From positions 1 to 64,000 of the forward strand of contig VTPC01008675.1 in NCBI GenBank assembly GCA_011009095.1: DNA of 64,000 bases, in the 5' to 3' direction. The translations under genes were made by a program, and so were the position numbers. Each line of letters opens with the position of its first letter. Positions within the stretch are counted from its first letter, which is position 1. Below are positions 35,192 through 46,650 of the stretch, piece after piece. Origin of the DNA: Ignelater luminosus (Eukaryota > Arthropoda > Insecta > Coleoptera > Elateridae). Under the pieces are notes generated by a model, which saw nothing but the letters and a program-made list of their open reading frames with translations, did no database searches and was not told the DNA's origin.

Positions 35192-37735
35192 GGTAATTGT
35201 AATTGGGGCAAGAGGGTTGAACGCAGCACACCGTCTGAAGATATAATAGGAAGGATAGGAACGGTTCTGCCCGATGTCTAACCTAGTCGATCCGGGATCC
35301 GGTAGGTAGTTGTCCGTTGATTCCACCGCTTCTGCTTCTGCTGGTGTTCCCGTATACTCGGCAGTTACATTGCTGGTGGCCTCTTGCATCTTGATGAATT
35401 ATCTGAAACAAACAAAAAGAGTTGGTTTGTTGCTGAACTATAAAGAATTGTTGGTTGGGATCGCCTGGGGTGTGAATTATCTGGTGGCAAGCGATGTTAG
35501 GTTTGGACGAGGAAAATGATGGCAGGTGATGTTTGAGTTTTATTTTGGAGGTCCTGATAGAGATTGAGAAGTATTCTTATGGTATTGAGAGCGGCGGTTC
35601 GGTACTGCTCGACTGACCTCTTTGCGAAGCCACTGCGTAAGAATCTGAATGTGACTTCTATCCTTCCTAGAGGTAAAAGAGAGCCAGTCAAAGTAATCTG
35701 CTATAGATTTCTTTTTCCTACACAGCGATTTCATTAGTCTAAGTGGGGCAGACTTAAAGCAGATGAAACAATAATCCTTGGTAGATCAGACGAAAAACAT
35801 AGAAAAGGAGCTTTGTTGTAGGGCAATTTTGCAGCACTACTTGGTTTCTCGAAAATGCGAAACCCAGGTAGATTGCAATGGGAGACAGTTGAAGGCGGAT
35901 GCATTACAATTCTTGGCAGATGTCGTTTTTGGATAGGATTCGTTTGGTGGACTAGTTTGTGTGCCTCAAGAGAATCACCTGGGAGGATTGTGTCTGAATC
36001 ACTACCGCTGAAGTTAGCGGTAGCAGAGGAAAGCAATGTTGTCCATAGCGTGATTCTGTCGGCAAATTGTGCCAGGGTTGTCAAACCTTTTATTTGACAC
36101 AAAATATTCGTAAAAGACATATACAAGGCCTGTTTTTAAAAATTACATCGCTCTAAGGTTTGTTCAAAACAGTTCACTATTACTACCTTCTCACTAAAGT
36201 AATTTTTTCTTAACGTCACGGTTCATGGAGGTACAGTTTTATATTTGTACAGGCTTGATGTATCAGTTTTTTGCAGAACACTCTGCAGTCAGAGATTATG
36301 TTGGTGAGTATAGATAATGGTTCTAAACTGCTTCGCTTCGTCACATATTTTTCTATTTTTAAAAATAACGACGCTATCGTGCACTTACAAACCGTCGATC
36401 AGGGCACCTAGTATAAAATATTAACAATCTTCTTACTTTAGAAGCGTAATGGTATGTTTAAAGTAACAGTTTATATGTAGTTTCAATTTCAAAATGTGAA
36501 ATCCCTTATGGCTTGAGGGATACAGTTACTAAGCAGCAAGTTTCTCTAGCAAGCAAGATTTATGCAAACATCATAAACAGTAATAGTTCTTATTCTGTTT
36601 CTTGTTCAAGCTGTCAAGTGATAGTTTTGGGAGATCTTTGGTCAAGACAATTACAGACCCTATGCGAACTTGATGGTTTTAAGTTTGAGGTTGGCTAGTG
36701 ACAAGGTAAATTGCAATTTGCCCAACAAAGCCTAATTGAAAACGATTTAATTTTAATTACCGGCGTTCTTTGCTTAAACCATGCTAGAAGCAAAGACGAT
36801 CTTATTTGTCGAGTTTGCGATAAGTCTAATCTAGATTTGTTAACGGAGATAAATCAGGTGGAAGACAGGGAAAGAAGAAAGCAAAGATGACGCCGAAGGT
36901 TAAATTAAGAAAAATGAAGACAAAACGAAGCAACAAGATGTTGAATACAAAAGACGATCTCAACAAGAAATTAAAAATAGAAGATTGCGAGAAAAATGCA
37001 GAAATCAAATGCAGTTGAAACAAGAAAACGTAAGAAAATGTCAGAAAAAGAAGAAGACGCGACAAAAAAGGCGGAGTTTAAAAAATGGAGATATCAAAGT
37101 AGAAGGAGAAACGAAAGCGATAAATAAGAATGCTAATCTGCAGATGAGAACGGTAAAGGAAAGCGCGACAAACTGGAATATCAAATAGTTATAAGGAAAC
37201 CAGAAATTAGACTAATCACGTACAGAAAACTGGAAAGAGTAGTAAAACAATCTGTTTATAGGCAACGAAATTGTGACCAAACGAATTTCTAATCGAGTTC
37301 ACAGGCAACAGCGACCATCAAATTTAAAAATAAATTTAGGGCTTTGAAGAAATGACTACAGTAATATGCACCAAACTGAAACCAAAAAACTAATTTACGA
37401 AAAGAAAACTGCTGCAAGGCACACTCTAATTGTTTCCACGCTCCAAGACCGATACGCGTTGAAGAAAACGCTTAAGGAGTTAAAAGCATTTGAGAAGCCA
37501 GTCAAATCAGTGTCCAAACAAAAAGTAAAGTAAAAGAAAAGCTAATGAAGAACAGAAAGCGAAGTCAAGTCGAAGCATCGTAGCTGCAATCGTGAGAAGT
37601 TAGGACATAAGCCAAAATAATGTAAAGCAAGCAAAAGGGTACCACACATTTTGACAGCAACAGGTTTAGTCGCATGTCGACCAACCGATAACTTCAAAAT
37701 GTTAACGACATGGAAACCACCAAGTCTTATCAGGC
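35192..37735. other. Region with unrecognised open frames
   Basis: A reverse frame at 35734-36126 (130 residues, Ser/Pro-rich) continues in another frame as SIADYFDWLSFTSRKDRSHI (about 35640-35710), and another reverse frame at 35186-35389 ends PDPGSTRLDIGQNRSYPSYY. These look like parts of one decayed protein, but I cannot name it. A forward stretch 36500-37550 is rich in Lys/Arg codons with many stops. It could be the outer part of the retroelement fossil that follows. Confidence 0.3.
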
Positions 37736-37739
37736 ATGT

Positions 37740-38420
37740 TATATTACACAAGATTTGAAAAAAGAATGAATTACTTTAATCTGAAATCAGCAAAGATTGC
37801 ATCTGAGATTAAAAGACATCAAGCAGAGCCTAGGCTGTTTTTCAGAAATGCATTCAAGTTTGACACGAAAACCCATGTTGTCTCTGACAATAGCGATAAA
37901 CACATATGCGTCGACTTCGAAAAACTGAACAGGAAAGTCTTGAAGGGCCAGTATTTATTAATTTAGATCTAATAAATGATTTCTCGAGTACAAAGTATAC
38001 TTCATTTGAAATTTTGAGGTTTTGAAGATCTTTGAAACTTACCCAGAGGTGTTCCAACGACTCGTCAACAAAGTGTTCAGAGATTTTGCCCAAAAGATTT
38101 TAGCGTATGAGACAACCTTATTGTCTAAGAACCATGTCTCCCCTAGGTAGGAAAAAACTCTAGGAAAAGTATTCTAGAGCAACGTATTTGGTTCTTTGAG
38201 TGTTTTCTGCTCAGCAGATTTCGAGAAGTCTGATTGGGCCAAAAAGCCCGACTGTCCCAAAGACGATTTAGTCTGACCAAAATTACATCTGATTTTAAAA
38301 TCATGAAGAATCGAAATTGTCTTATAAAGCCCGGTAGGTCCGTAATCTCGATGTATGCTCGAAAATTTGAAGCTCAAAAATCAGGTTTGATTTTATTAGT
38401 ATTTGATATTAAAAGCGCCT
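37740..38420 (+). mobile_element. Ty3/gypsy reverse-transcriptase fossil (broken)
   Basis: Forward readings resemble parts of a Ty3/gypsy reverse transcriptase: a block like the CVDYRxLN fingers motif (about 37900-37950) and, further on, a block like the palm region that precedes the active site (about 38030-38110). It is heavily broken with many breaks and has no recognised LTRs, so it is old. It may include more of the surrounding 36.5-38.6 kb. Confidence 0.5.
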
Positions 38421-40587
38421 TAAACAAAGAATAATTGTCGCCAAACTATAAATAACTTGACTAGCCTGATAAAGCTGATCGATCTGCAATAGTTAGCTGA
38501 TCCAGAAATATCGATTAGTCCACAGGAAATCAGACAAACAGTTTTAAAGGACTTGATCAACCCAAGAAACCTGATGCAACCCTGAAAAGGAACTTTGGGC
38601 AGAGTCGTGTAGAGATCCGACCAACTGCTCGACTCTTCCAACTTGGGATTTTAATTTAGGTTTTGTTTCAAACTTGAACTTGTGTTTTACGCTGATGATT
38701 TGGTACACTTGCAGATTTAGAGTATTTGTTTAGAAATTTCTGTCTTCATTATCTTTTACTCGAGCTAAAGATATATATTGAGATTTGATATTTCTTCTTG
38801 GTATCTGTTTGAAATTGTCCTGATTTTGTGTCAGTTCTTGTTTTCGCAAAAGAAATATTTTCTATGGCCTACAACAGACTGTAACTCTGTATCGAGCAAA
38901 ACAAATTAATATTATTTTAATTATTATAGTATTTTAAACTTTTAAATTTCAAGTTTGTTTCAAACGTTTAAATTTATACCACATGCATTTTTATAATTTT
39001 GTCTGGTTTTTCAACATGTTAACCTTGACTTGATAGTTCATTACCAATTATTTTTAAAAATAACTTCGGAAATTTATATGCAAATAATGTACATATAAAA
39101 ACATAAACAGGAAATTTGCGTTCCTCATATTATAATAAGAACAATTCTTATACAAAAAATATTTAATCGTAAGAGTTTAGAAGATTTACCTCAATTAGTG
39201 TTTGTAATTAATTAGGGCAAGTTAAACAATTTTGTTTGCTTATCACATTTTTCTTTACTATTTATTCCAAAGGTTGAACGAAAAAATCTTCTTTAGTTTT
39301 TTGGCAAACCGTTTTTGTAATGTAAAGGCATGATTACTAAATCAATCAGGAAGATTTTTTTAATGGAAGCATTCACTTGTTTTCTTGGACCAAATGTTTT
39401 GTTGGCATCGATATGTATTACCTAATCTCTTAAATAAATAACAGGAGTTCTAAACTCGAAATGTTATTTCTAGAAAACAATTATTAGTGGGTTTTAACTG
39501 TTCTGTTATACTGCACAGGGTGATGTCTAAATAATGTCAACTGCAATATCTCTATTAATTTTAATTAACCTTCTAAAATCCTGGTCTCGGGGATTATAAA
39601 CAAATACCCTAAGAAATTTCTACAAAATTATAGCCGTTTGGTTTAGTGTTATCATTAAGGTTCTTTTGGGATAATTGGGATATTTGAAAAAAGGAAAAAA
39701 CATTTCAACAATAACAAGTTTTAAAATGCCGTTGCCATGAAGAACTTTAATATTACCAACTAGGATTTTCTTCTAGAGCTCGCTTTTGAATTAAAATTGA
39801 TTCAGTATTTAAGCAGCTCTCCTATTTGGTCGACTTAACTGCCTTCTAGTCATTTTAGTGTTAAAATATCGACAATTGTATCTGCGGATTATTTATATGG
39901 TTCGTGGTATGGATATCACTATATAAAGTACGTAGAGAATTAGAAAATGTACCAAAAAACATACCTTGCAATTAAAAAATGATGTTTCGTATGTTTCATT
40001 TGCCTTGTATAAAAAAGGATTGCCTAGACAACTAATTTAGAAATAATGCATCGAGTCAAGCAACTGAAGAGTTAGTAAAGACGAGTGGTCTAAAAATTAG
40101 TCACAAAGTACATATTAGTAAGTAGACGGTAAGTCCAAAATGGAGGAGAATAATAAAATCCAGAAGAAATCGGCAAAACAATTTTAAGAAAGTTGGTACA
40201 TTTAATTTCTTGAACACGATAACAAATAACTCCAATGGTGAATTGCAACAGATTGCAAATACGAAATAAATAAAACGAAAAACTTTTTATACAAATAAGA
40301 GATTTTTATTAAAGATAACTAAGATTAGATTATGTAGCTATAAGATATGTAACAATGAAGAATGCTTTATGCGTACCAAAAGAAACATCCTACGTAGAAC
40401 CCAAGAAAGTTGATGAATGAACAATTGAAACCAAAACTACAACAAAGTTCATTAAAATCCAAAGTCTGCATTGACTAGGACATATAAAAATGGTGAATAA
40501 AACCACAGCATTAAGAATAATGACATAGTGGGAATTGACCATGAAAGGTAGACAAGGCATATCTAAAAAACATAGACGGAAGGTAAC
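38421..40587. other. 2.2 kb with no gene recognised
   Basis: AT-rich, with only short frames. At 39517 the sequence CAGGGTGATGTCTAAATAAT resembles the end of a TA-type MITE like that at 14646, but no partner end was found. Confidence 0.4.
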
Positions 40588-41630
40588 AACTAAGTTAATT
40601 AGTATCTACGTCGCTTCACGACTTCGGTCGAAAACCAGTCCTGCGATCTGGTCACGTCGTGCTACAACGCTCCTCTTCTTTCAATCCTCTTGGAGTAGAA
40701 GCGGGTGTGATCGCCCACTACGACCGCCATTCGGGGTTCGCTTTGTTTGAAGACGCTTTTGATTAACTTTCTCAAGAAGCTTATCTTCAAAATGGGCCGA
40801 GTTACGGGTCATCTGAAGTTGCCTAAAGTCGGGTTTAATTCCCAATCTCTCTCTCCTAGGAGAGAAAGCGAGCCAAGCATCACTGTCGGTTATTAACCTT
40901 CTTCAAAGAGCTAGACACAAACACGTTCTCTCATGACCCCCAAGGTATTGCTTTACCCTTCCTTGATTATCTCAAATAGCTGATACACAAGCATGGGCTG
41001 GATTATGGCTTTCAAGACGACTAAATGTGAATCGAGCGTCGCCTTCCAATAATTAACCTTCTTAACAGAACTCAATATACCCTTTCACGACGGCGTACCT
41101 GAGCTGGCCCAAGGTCAGATATCACTCACTTCTGACCTTTTCAAAGAGTTAATTACGAGTACTGGTTGAGTTACAGCTTTCAATAGCTCATCAGTCGTGA
41201 CTTAAGGTCGGGCTTTGCCCTCCATCTATTTGACCTGCTTGGAGAATTTCAAAAAGCTACTTACAAACACAGGTCTTTCTACGCCGCTCATTTAAGTCAC
41301 ATGCAGCGATCCGAGGTCGGGCTCTGTTTTCCATTAACTCTCTAAGAGAGCAAAGGTGACCCAAGCTCAGATTTTGCACTTTATTGATTTTCTCAAAGGG
41401 TTAATTACGCTGCTTTACAGTTCCGGTTGAAAACCAGGCCTGCAGCCTGGTCACATTCCGCTGCAGCACTCTTTTCCTTTTAAGGAGTAGAGACGGATGT
41501 AGCCGCCTGCAGCTACCACCCACTTGTGTAGTCTTTGTTTGAAAACGGGTCGGGTTACAGCTTCAAATGGGTCACTTGTGGTTGTCCAAGATCGGGTTTT
41601 GTATTCTATCAACATTCTAAAAGAACTAAG
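40588..41630. repeat. Complex satellite with ~800 bp higher-order period
   Basis: The block CGGTCGAAAACCAGTCCTGC at 40625 returns as CGGTTGAAAACCAGGCCTGC at 41424, about 799 bases later, each followed by a similar 120-base stretch. Between them run five to six diverged units of roughly 100-130 bases with recurring phrases: TTCTCAAAGGGTTAATTAC-like, GAGTTACAGCTTTCAA-like and GGTCGGGCTTTGCCCTCC-like (about 40828, 41213, 41316, 41590). GC content is higher than in the flanks. There is no coding. Confidence 0.72.
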
Positions 41631-42375
41631 TGCTTATTGCAAATTTGCAAAAAGAAAATTTCTCATCAGCTTAATTTTCTTGTACAAGTGGGTAGAAGTT
41701 AACATCTTTAACACTAAATAAACAGAAACCAAAAAATCAAATCCACATGAAGCCATTACGAATTCAACAAATGAATCTGTTGAAACAACAATTACCCCTG
41801 CAAAGCGCAGAACTGTTACATTTCTCTTTTTGAAGATGCTATTAAAAACTGAATTATTACCAAAAAATAGAAATGATAAACATGCAAGGTCTTGGGCACA
41901 GATTAAATGAAGGTCAGATGTTTCACTCCCTATTCCACCAATGTTTCCATTTTTTGTCTCTGCACATTTACATTTGCAGCTCTGGGAGCTTACCACACCT
42001 ACTTTTTTACGCACCTTTTATGAAAAGTGCATACCACGCTGTGCTGCTTGGGCAGTACATGTCAAAATAGCAAGCTCTGGGAGTTGCTTTGAGAGAGAGA
42101 GAAAGAGAGAGAGAGAGAGAAAGAGCAATAGAATCCAGAAGTCGAAGTGAAACATCTAACCTTTATTTAAACTGTGTCTTGGGTGTACTGATAAATCCGA
42201 TGAAATTAGTTGCCAGCAATTCTTTCAAGTTTTGACAATTTTGAGGTCCACTATCACTGGTATAAAATTGATAATTTTGTATTTGCCTGCAGCAGCGTTG
42301 CCAAGTTCAAAATTTCTTTTTTTGGTTTGTGTGACAAATTTAAGTTGGTTGAAACATTCGCGCTTTCAATTTTTA
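41631..42375. other. Intergenic with GA microsatellite
   Basis: GA/GAAA repeats occupy 42091-42126. A reverse frame at 41634-42014 has no recognisable features. Nothing else is seen. Confidence 0.45.
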
Positions 42376-42828
42376 GTTCAGGGAAATTAGGGAAAATTTA
42401 TAAAGTTTTGCTACTCTGGTTAAATACTCGTTGGGGATCTAGTAAACGGAAACCGAAAAGTTACCATCCCTGGGGGGGCGCTTCCTCTCACCCCCCACCT
42501 AAAACTGAATTTTCAAATTTCTATTACTCGATAAAGGAGTACATCTATCAAAAACTTAGTTTGGCTTAAAAATTGAAAAAACTGAAAAAAGTTAGACAAA
42601 ATTCAGTTTTAGGTGGAGAGGAGAGAGAAAGCATCCCCCCTAGGAGTGGAAACTTTTTGGTTTTCTTTTGCTAAACCCTCAATAAGTGTTTGACCAAAGT
42701 TCAAAAGCTTTATAAATTATTTCCCCTATTCTTCAAATTTGGGTCTAATTTCACTGAACTATTTGGCATCTTAAGAGGTTGAGAGAGGGCGCTAGCTGAA
42801 GCTTTATTGGCTTTTACGGAACACCCTG
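42376..42828. mobile_element. Inverted-repeat element, right end defined
   Basis: The arms 42376-42515 and about 42598-42745 are imperfect inverted copies; CACCTAAAACTGAATTTT near the centre is exact on both sides, as are the flanking C/G-runs. The right end reads GGAACACCCTG then TA (42829-42830), a common end for insect TA-target MITEs. The left end is not visible in a matching form, so that side is probably truncated. Confidence 0.6.
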
Positions 42829-43027
42829 TACTACAATAATAAAAATATAAAAAGCAATGGTTGGGGCAAAAGACAAACAGTTGAGAAAAATCTATTCAAT
42901 TTTTTTATATTTTTGTCAATTAATATTTTTTTTATTTCAATAATTAGATACTTAACCATGTTAAGGTATAATTCTCCGATGGAAAAAATAATATTTTTGA
43001 AACATCTCTAAAATGTTTTCGTAATCA

Positions 43028-43240
43028 GTGGGAAACTCCATGAATTTCGAATTTTTATCGTCTCTCAAATTTTGCAGGGCCTCAAATTTCACTGATAATA
43101 TACAGAATCTAGAAGGGAGGTATTTTGTAAATTTAAACAGCTTGGAATATTTAATTTTAAATCAAAATAAAATAAAAAAATATGAGTCTTTTGTTTTTAT
43201 GGGACTTGACAGATTAAACCATCTGTCTACAATAAAATAG
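43028..43240 (+). pseudogene. LRR gene fragment
   Basis: Forward reading includes FTDNIQNLEGRYFVNLNSLE, YLILNQNKIKKYESFVFMGL and DRLNHLSTIK, two recognisable leucine-rich repeats. A stop follows, then a third possible repeat (KSLNKLNSL) near 43270. It is on the opposite strand to the pseudogene at 44170-45600. It is too short for a gene and has no signal peptide. The rosa-type mariner starts 78 bases downstream. Confidence 0.6.
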
Positions 43241-43317
43241 AGATGGTTGAAATTGGCACGTCCATTTGCATTTAAAAGTTTGAACAAATTGAATTCCTTG
43301 TAAACATTTAGATAATA

Positions 43318-43931
43318 AAGGGTTTTCCAATAAGAGGTGTTATTTTGAATAGCCCGCTATTTCGGTAGATGTCACTTTTGAAGCTATCATTTTTTGACAT
43401 TTGACAAGTAGAAACTACGCCATTAATAAATATGGAACGATACACGCTTCAACAACGCATTGAAATTATTAAAATTCACTATAAAAANNNNNNNNNNNNN
43501 NNNNNNNNNNNNNNNNNNNNNNNNNNNNNNNNNNNNNNNNNNNNNNNNNNNNNNNNNNNNNNNNNNNNNNNNNNNNNNNNNNNNNNNNNNNNNNNNNNNN
43601 NNNNNNNNNNNNNNNNNNNNNNNNNNNNNNNNNNNNNNNNNNNNNNNNNNNNNNNNNNNNNNNNNNNNNNNNNNNNNNNNNNNNNNNNNNNNNNNNNNNN
43701 NNNNNNNNNNNNNNNNNNNNNNNNNNNNNNNNNNNNNNNNNNNNNNNNNNNNNNNNNNNNNNNNNNNNNNNNNNNNNNNNNNNNNNNNNNNNNNNNNNNN
43801 NNNNNNNNNNNNNNNNCCACTATTAACGGCATACCTTCCTCTTTATAATGAAATAAACATCCGATCATTTATATTAAAAAATGGCACTTTTCTTTGAATA
43901 TCAAAATAACACCTCTTATTGGAAAACCCTT
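43318..43931 (+). mobile_element. rosa-type (DD41D) mariner, second copy, containing assembly gap
   Basis: Ends beginning AAGGGTTTTCCAATAAGAGG, with TA at 43316-43317 and 43932-43933. The visible 170 left bases and 115 right bases match the intact copy at 46651-47955 with one difference that I can see, in opposite orientation. The start codon and first 18 residues (MERYTLQQRIEIIKIHYK) are present before the N run. A full copy would need about 1,020 bases in the gap, but only about 330 N are given, so the gap size is arbitrary or this copy is internally deleted. Confidence 0.9.
43487..43816. other. Assembly gap (about 330 N)
   Basis: A run of N inside the rosa-type mariner copy. Any frame reported across it is meaningless. 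Confidence 0.98.
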
Positions 43932-44068
43932 TATTTAATAAAATTGCAGCACATAAAATTAACACATATTTAGACAAATTCAACTTTTAAATGGGAACCC
44001 CTAATTTTTTTTGTATTTTTTGATTCTTTATCGAAAATTGTTTAAGGATATGAAAAACCAACCATCTA

Positions 44069-44148
44069 AATTTGAAGTTGATTGATCTCAACTTGACATT
44101 GATTATTCCCATTTTGAAATTGATTGTTCCCAATTTGAAGTTGAAAAG
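44069..44148. repeat. Short tandem repeat, ~26 bp unit
   Basis: About three diverged units of the form ATTTGAAGTTGATTGTTCCC. It lies just 3' of the LRR pseudogene. Confidence 0.5.
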
Positions 44149-44169
44149 GTATAGATAGAGGCTGGAGAG

Positions 44170-45600
44170 TCAGTCTAAGCTCGTTAGCATGTTTTTAGAT
44201 AGATACAAAGTCTCAAGCCGTAATAGCATTTGAAACAAATTTGAAGACAGATTTTCTATTTTATTATTGTATAAGTCTAAATTTGTTAAATTTGATACAG
44301 CATCAAAACAATTAGTCTCTAATGTTTTCATATTGTTGCTATTTAAAACTAAACCTGACAGTAACGATACTTCTTCAAACACCGCATTAGATATAGGATT
44401 AATGTTATTGGCTTGTAAATTTAGATATGCCAAACTTGGCAAGTTTTTAAATGCTCCTTTACTTAATTTCTCTACTCCATTTTGACGAAATTCCAAGGAG
44501 CATAAACCTAGCATTTCTTGAAAGAAATTCGGTTGAAAACTTTTTATTATACTGCTGTGCACATTGAAATATTCCGAATATTGCAAGTTCTTTGAGAATA
44601 CACCACATATAGATTCTAATTCGTTCTCCCATTCATCAAAGAATTTCAGTTTAAGGGAATTCTTAAACAAATCATTTGGCAATTTTTTAATCTTATTAAC
44701 AGAAAGATCTAATTGTGTTAAGTTAGGTAGATTGTCAAATATACTTTCTTCTACTTCAGCAATCCTGTTGACGTGGAAACGTAAGTTAGAGACTTCTATC
44801 AAATCTTCAAACAAATCGAAAGGTAATTTTGTTAATTTATTGTTCAGGGCTTTTAGACTCTTCAATTTCTTTAAACCAGGCGTGTGAACGTTGTAACTCT
44901 GTAATTTTGTTATCATGTAGGTGTAAATCTTTCAATTCCTCTAAACCCTGAAATACTCCTTCGGGTAAGCTAGTTATCCAACGAAAGCCGAGTTAAACGG
45001 TGTAAATTCTTGAAAGTATTCTCAATAAAGTTAATTTGTTGTAACTTAATGATAATGAATTTAGGCTAGCTAAATTGGCGAATGCATTATCTGTTATTTA
45101 TTTTTATACTGCAAGATGATAAATCTAAGTTAACTAAATTCACCAACGACGAAAATGTGTCTTCATTTATTTCTTCTATTGATGAATCTCTTGTCAATTC
45201 CAAACTTTCTAAAGACGCAAGATTAATTAACCTCTTTAACGCCTTCAAGTTGTTAAAAATATTTTTATCGATATTCTCTATATTGTTGTCATCTATACCG
45301 AGAACTTCCAATGATTTTAAGTTTACGAAAGCATCTGATGTTAGAGAACTTATATTTGAATCAACAATCCATAAGTCTTTCAGTTTATGCCGTTTATCAA
45401 TAGAATCGATTGTAAAACTTTCCAGATTACAATTAAAAATCTTCATGAATTCAATATTTTCATTTACTAGGTTGTTGTTTGTTAAAGCTTCACTAGTCTC
45501 TGTGTTTAAAGGAATTTATGTTGCTGCAATATATGTCTTAGGGATATTTATTAAAACCACATTTTGCTTCTGCATATCCTTGAATAATAATAATCATAGA
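44170..45600 (-). pseudogene. LRR protein pseudogene, two large open segments
   Basis: The upstream segment (45446-45087) reads KLKDLWIVDSNISSLTSDAF, VNLKSLEVLGIDDNNIENID and VNLVNLDLSSC, then stops. The downstream segment (44916-44170) has about ten repeats, e.g. KLTKLPFDLFEDLIEVSNLR, DNLPNLTQLDLSVNKIKKLP and NLTNLDLYNNKIENLSSNLF. Between them (45087-44916) the LRR pattern continues through at least two frame changes (NAFANLASLNSLSLSYNKL, then EGVFQGLEELKDLHLHDNKI). No signal peptide is readable upstream of 45446, although open sequence runs toward 45560. It is a decayed sibling of the LRR genes here. Sequencing error could mimic the shifts, but several independent breaks make a pseudogene more likely. 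Confidence 0.8.
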
Positions 45601-45609
45601 ATTAAAGTG

Positions 45610-46648
45610 TAACGTACCATTCCTTTTTTAATCTGAAATGGAACGATTATAAATGAAATTAATTATGAGTAGCTCATTGGAATAAAATACAAAGGTAGCA
45701 AATCAAGTCTAGCAGCTGGAATTTTTGTTTTAGACGGGGGAATTTCGACGCATAAAGACCTGAATGCTACAAAAAGTTTGCAGACGGAAATGGTCAAATT
45801 GCTTCTTGATTAAAATAATTGAATAATTTTAAATGAGAATGAAGTTGCTTACCTTTAACTTGTCGGCTCCAACACAATGTTTAAATAAATGTGAGCAGAC
45901 AAATTGTTTTTTTATTATGATAATCATTATCAAAAACTCGATTTGTTTGTATGATGTTAATTTGATAATTGGTGTTACTAAGAGAGGTTTCACATCTGTA
46001 AATAAATGATAGTTTTTTAGACTTTTTGGTATCTAATATTTTTTATAACTATTGATTAAAAATAATTTATTGTTTGTTATTTTAATGCTATTTCATAATT
46101 ATTTCATAATTTATTGTTCAGTTGGTCCTTCATTCAGCGAAAAAACTACAAAACTACTCAAAAATACTTTAAGCCTTAAAAATGTAACATTCTGAAAGAG
46201 TCAACAAATACAGAGCGTTATTTAATTCATCCATTTACTAAAATCGTTCTGGATAAATATAACAACGTGTAATACTTGTCCGTTTTCCGTTTAGAAAGAG
46301 AAAGATAAAGAGGATTGAAAACCTACACCATTTATAATCAGACATTCCAAGATTGTTATTAAAAAAATAGTCTGTAAATATTTTGCAAAAATTCCAGGAT
46401 TTATTAAGTAATTCTTATAGCCGAAAACAACTTTTTCTTAGAATGGTTATAAAAGTTGACTTTGAATTTTATTTTAAATGAATAAACAATAATTTACAGA
46501 AACGTTTTATTTATTATAAATATTTATAATACAATTATGTAAATTACACAAATTAACATTATCTGTTGACGAAGAAGATTAAAATGCCTGATGAATTTTC
46601 TTGTAAATATCAATCGAAAATGACGGTGTTGGAAACAATCCCAACACA
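45610..46648. other. Intergenic, no gene recognised
   Basis: AT-rich sequence between the LRR pseudogene and the intact mariner. It would be upstream DNA of the reverse-strand LRR gene when that was active. No coding or repeats are seen. Confidence 0.4.
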
Positions 46649-46650
46649 TA

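Noticed and set aside
39517-39560. MITE end CAGGGTGATGTCTAAATAAT as a full element
   Set aside because: No matching opposite end was found within several hundred bases, so only a possible solo end is noted.
41634-42014. Reverse 126-residue frame
   Set aside because: No motif, no homology I recognise, and overlapping forward frames of similar length.
43432-43897. Long open frames across the N gap
   Set aside because: The middle is unknown bases. Only the first 18 residues and the terminal part are real, and they belong to the mariner copy.
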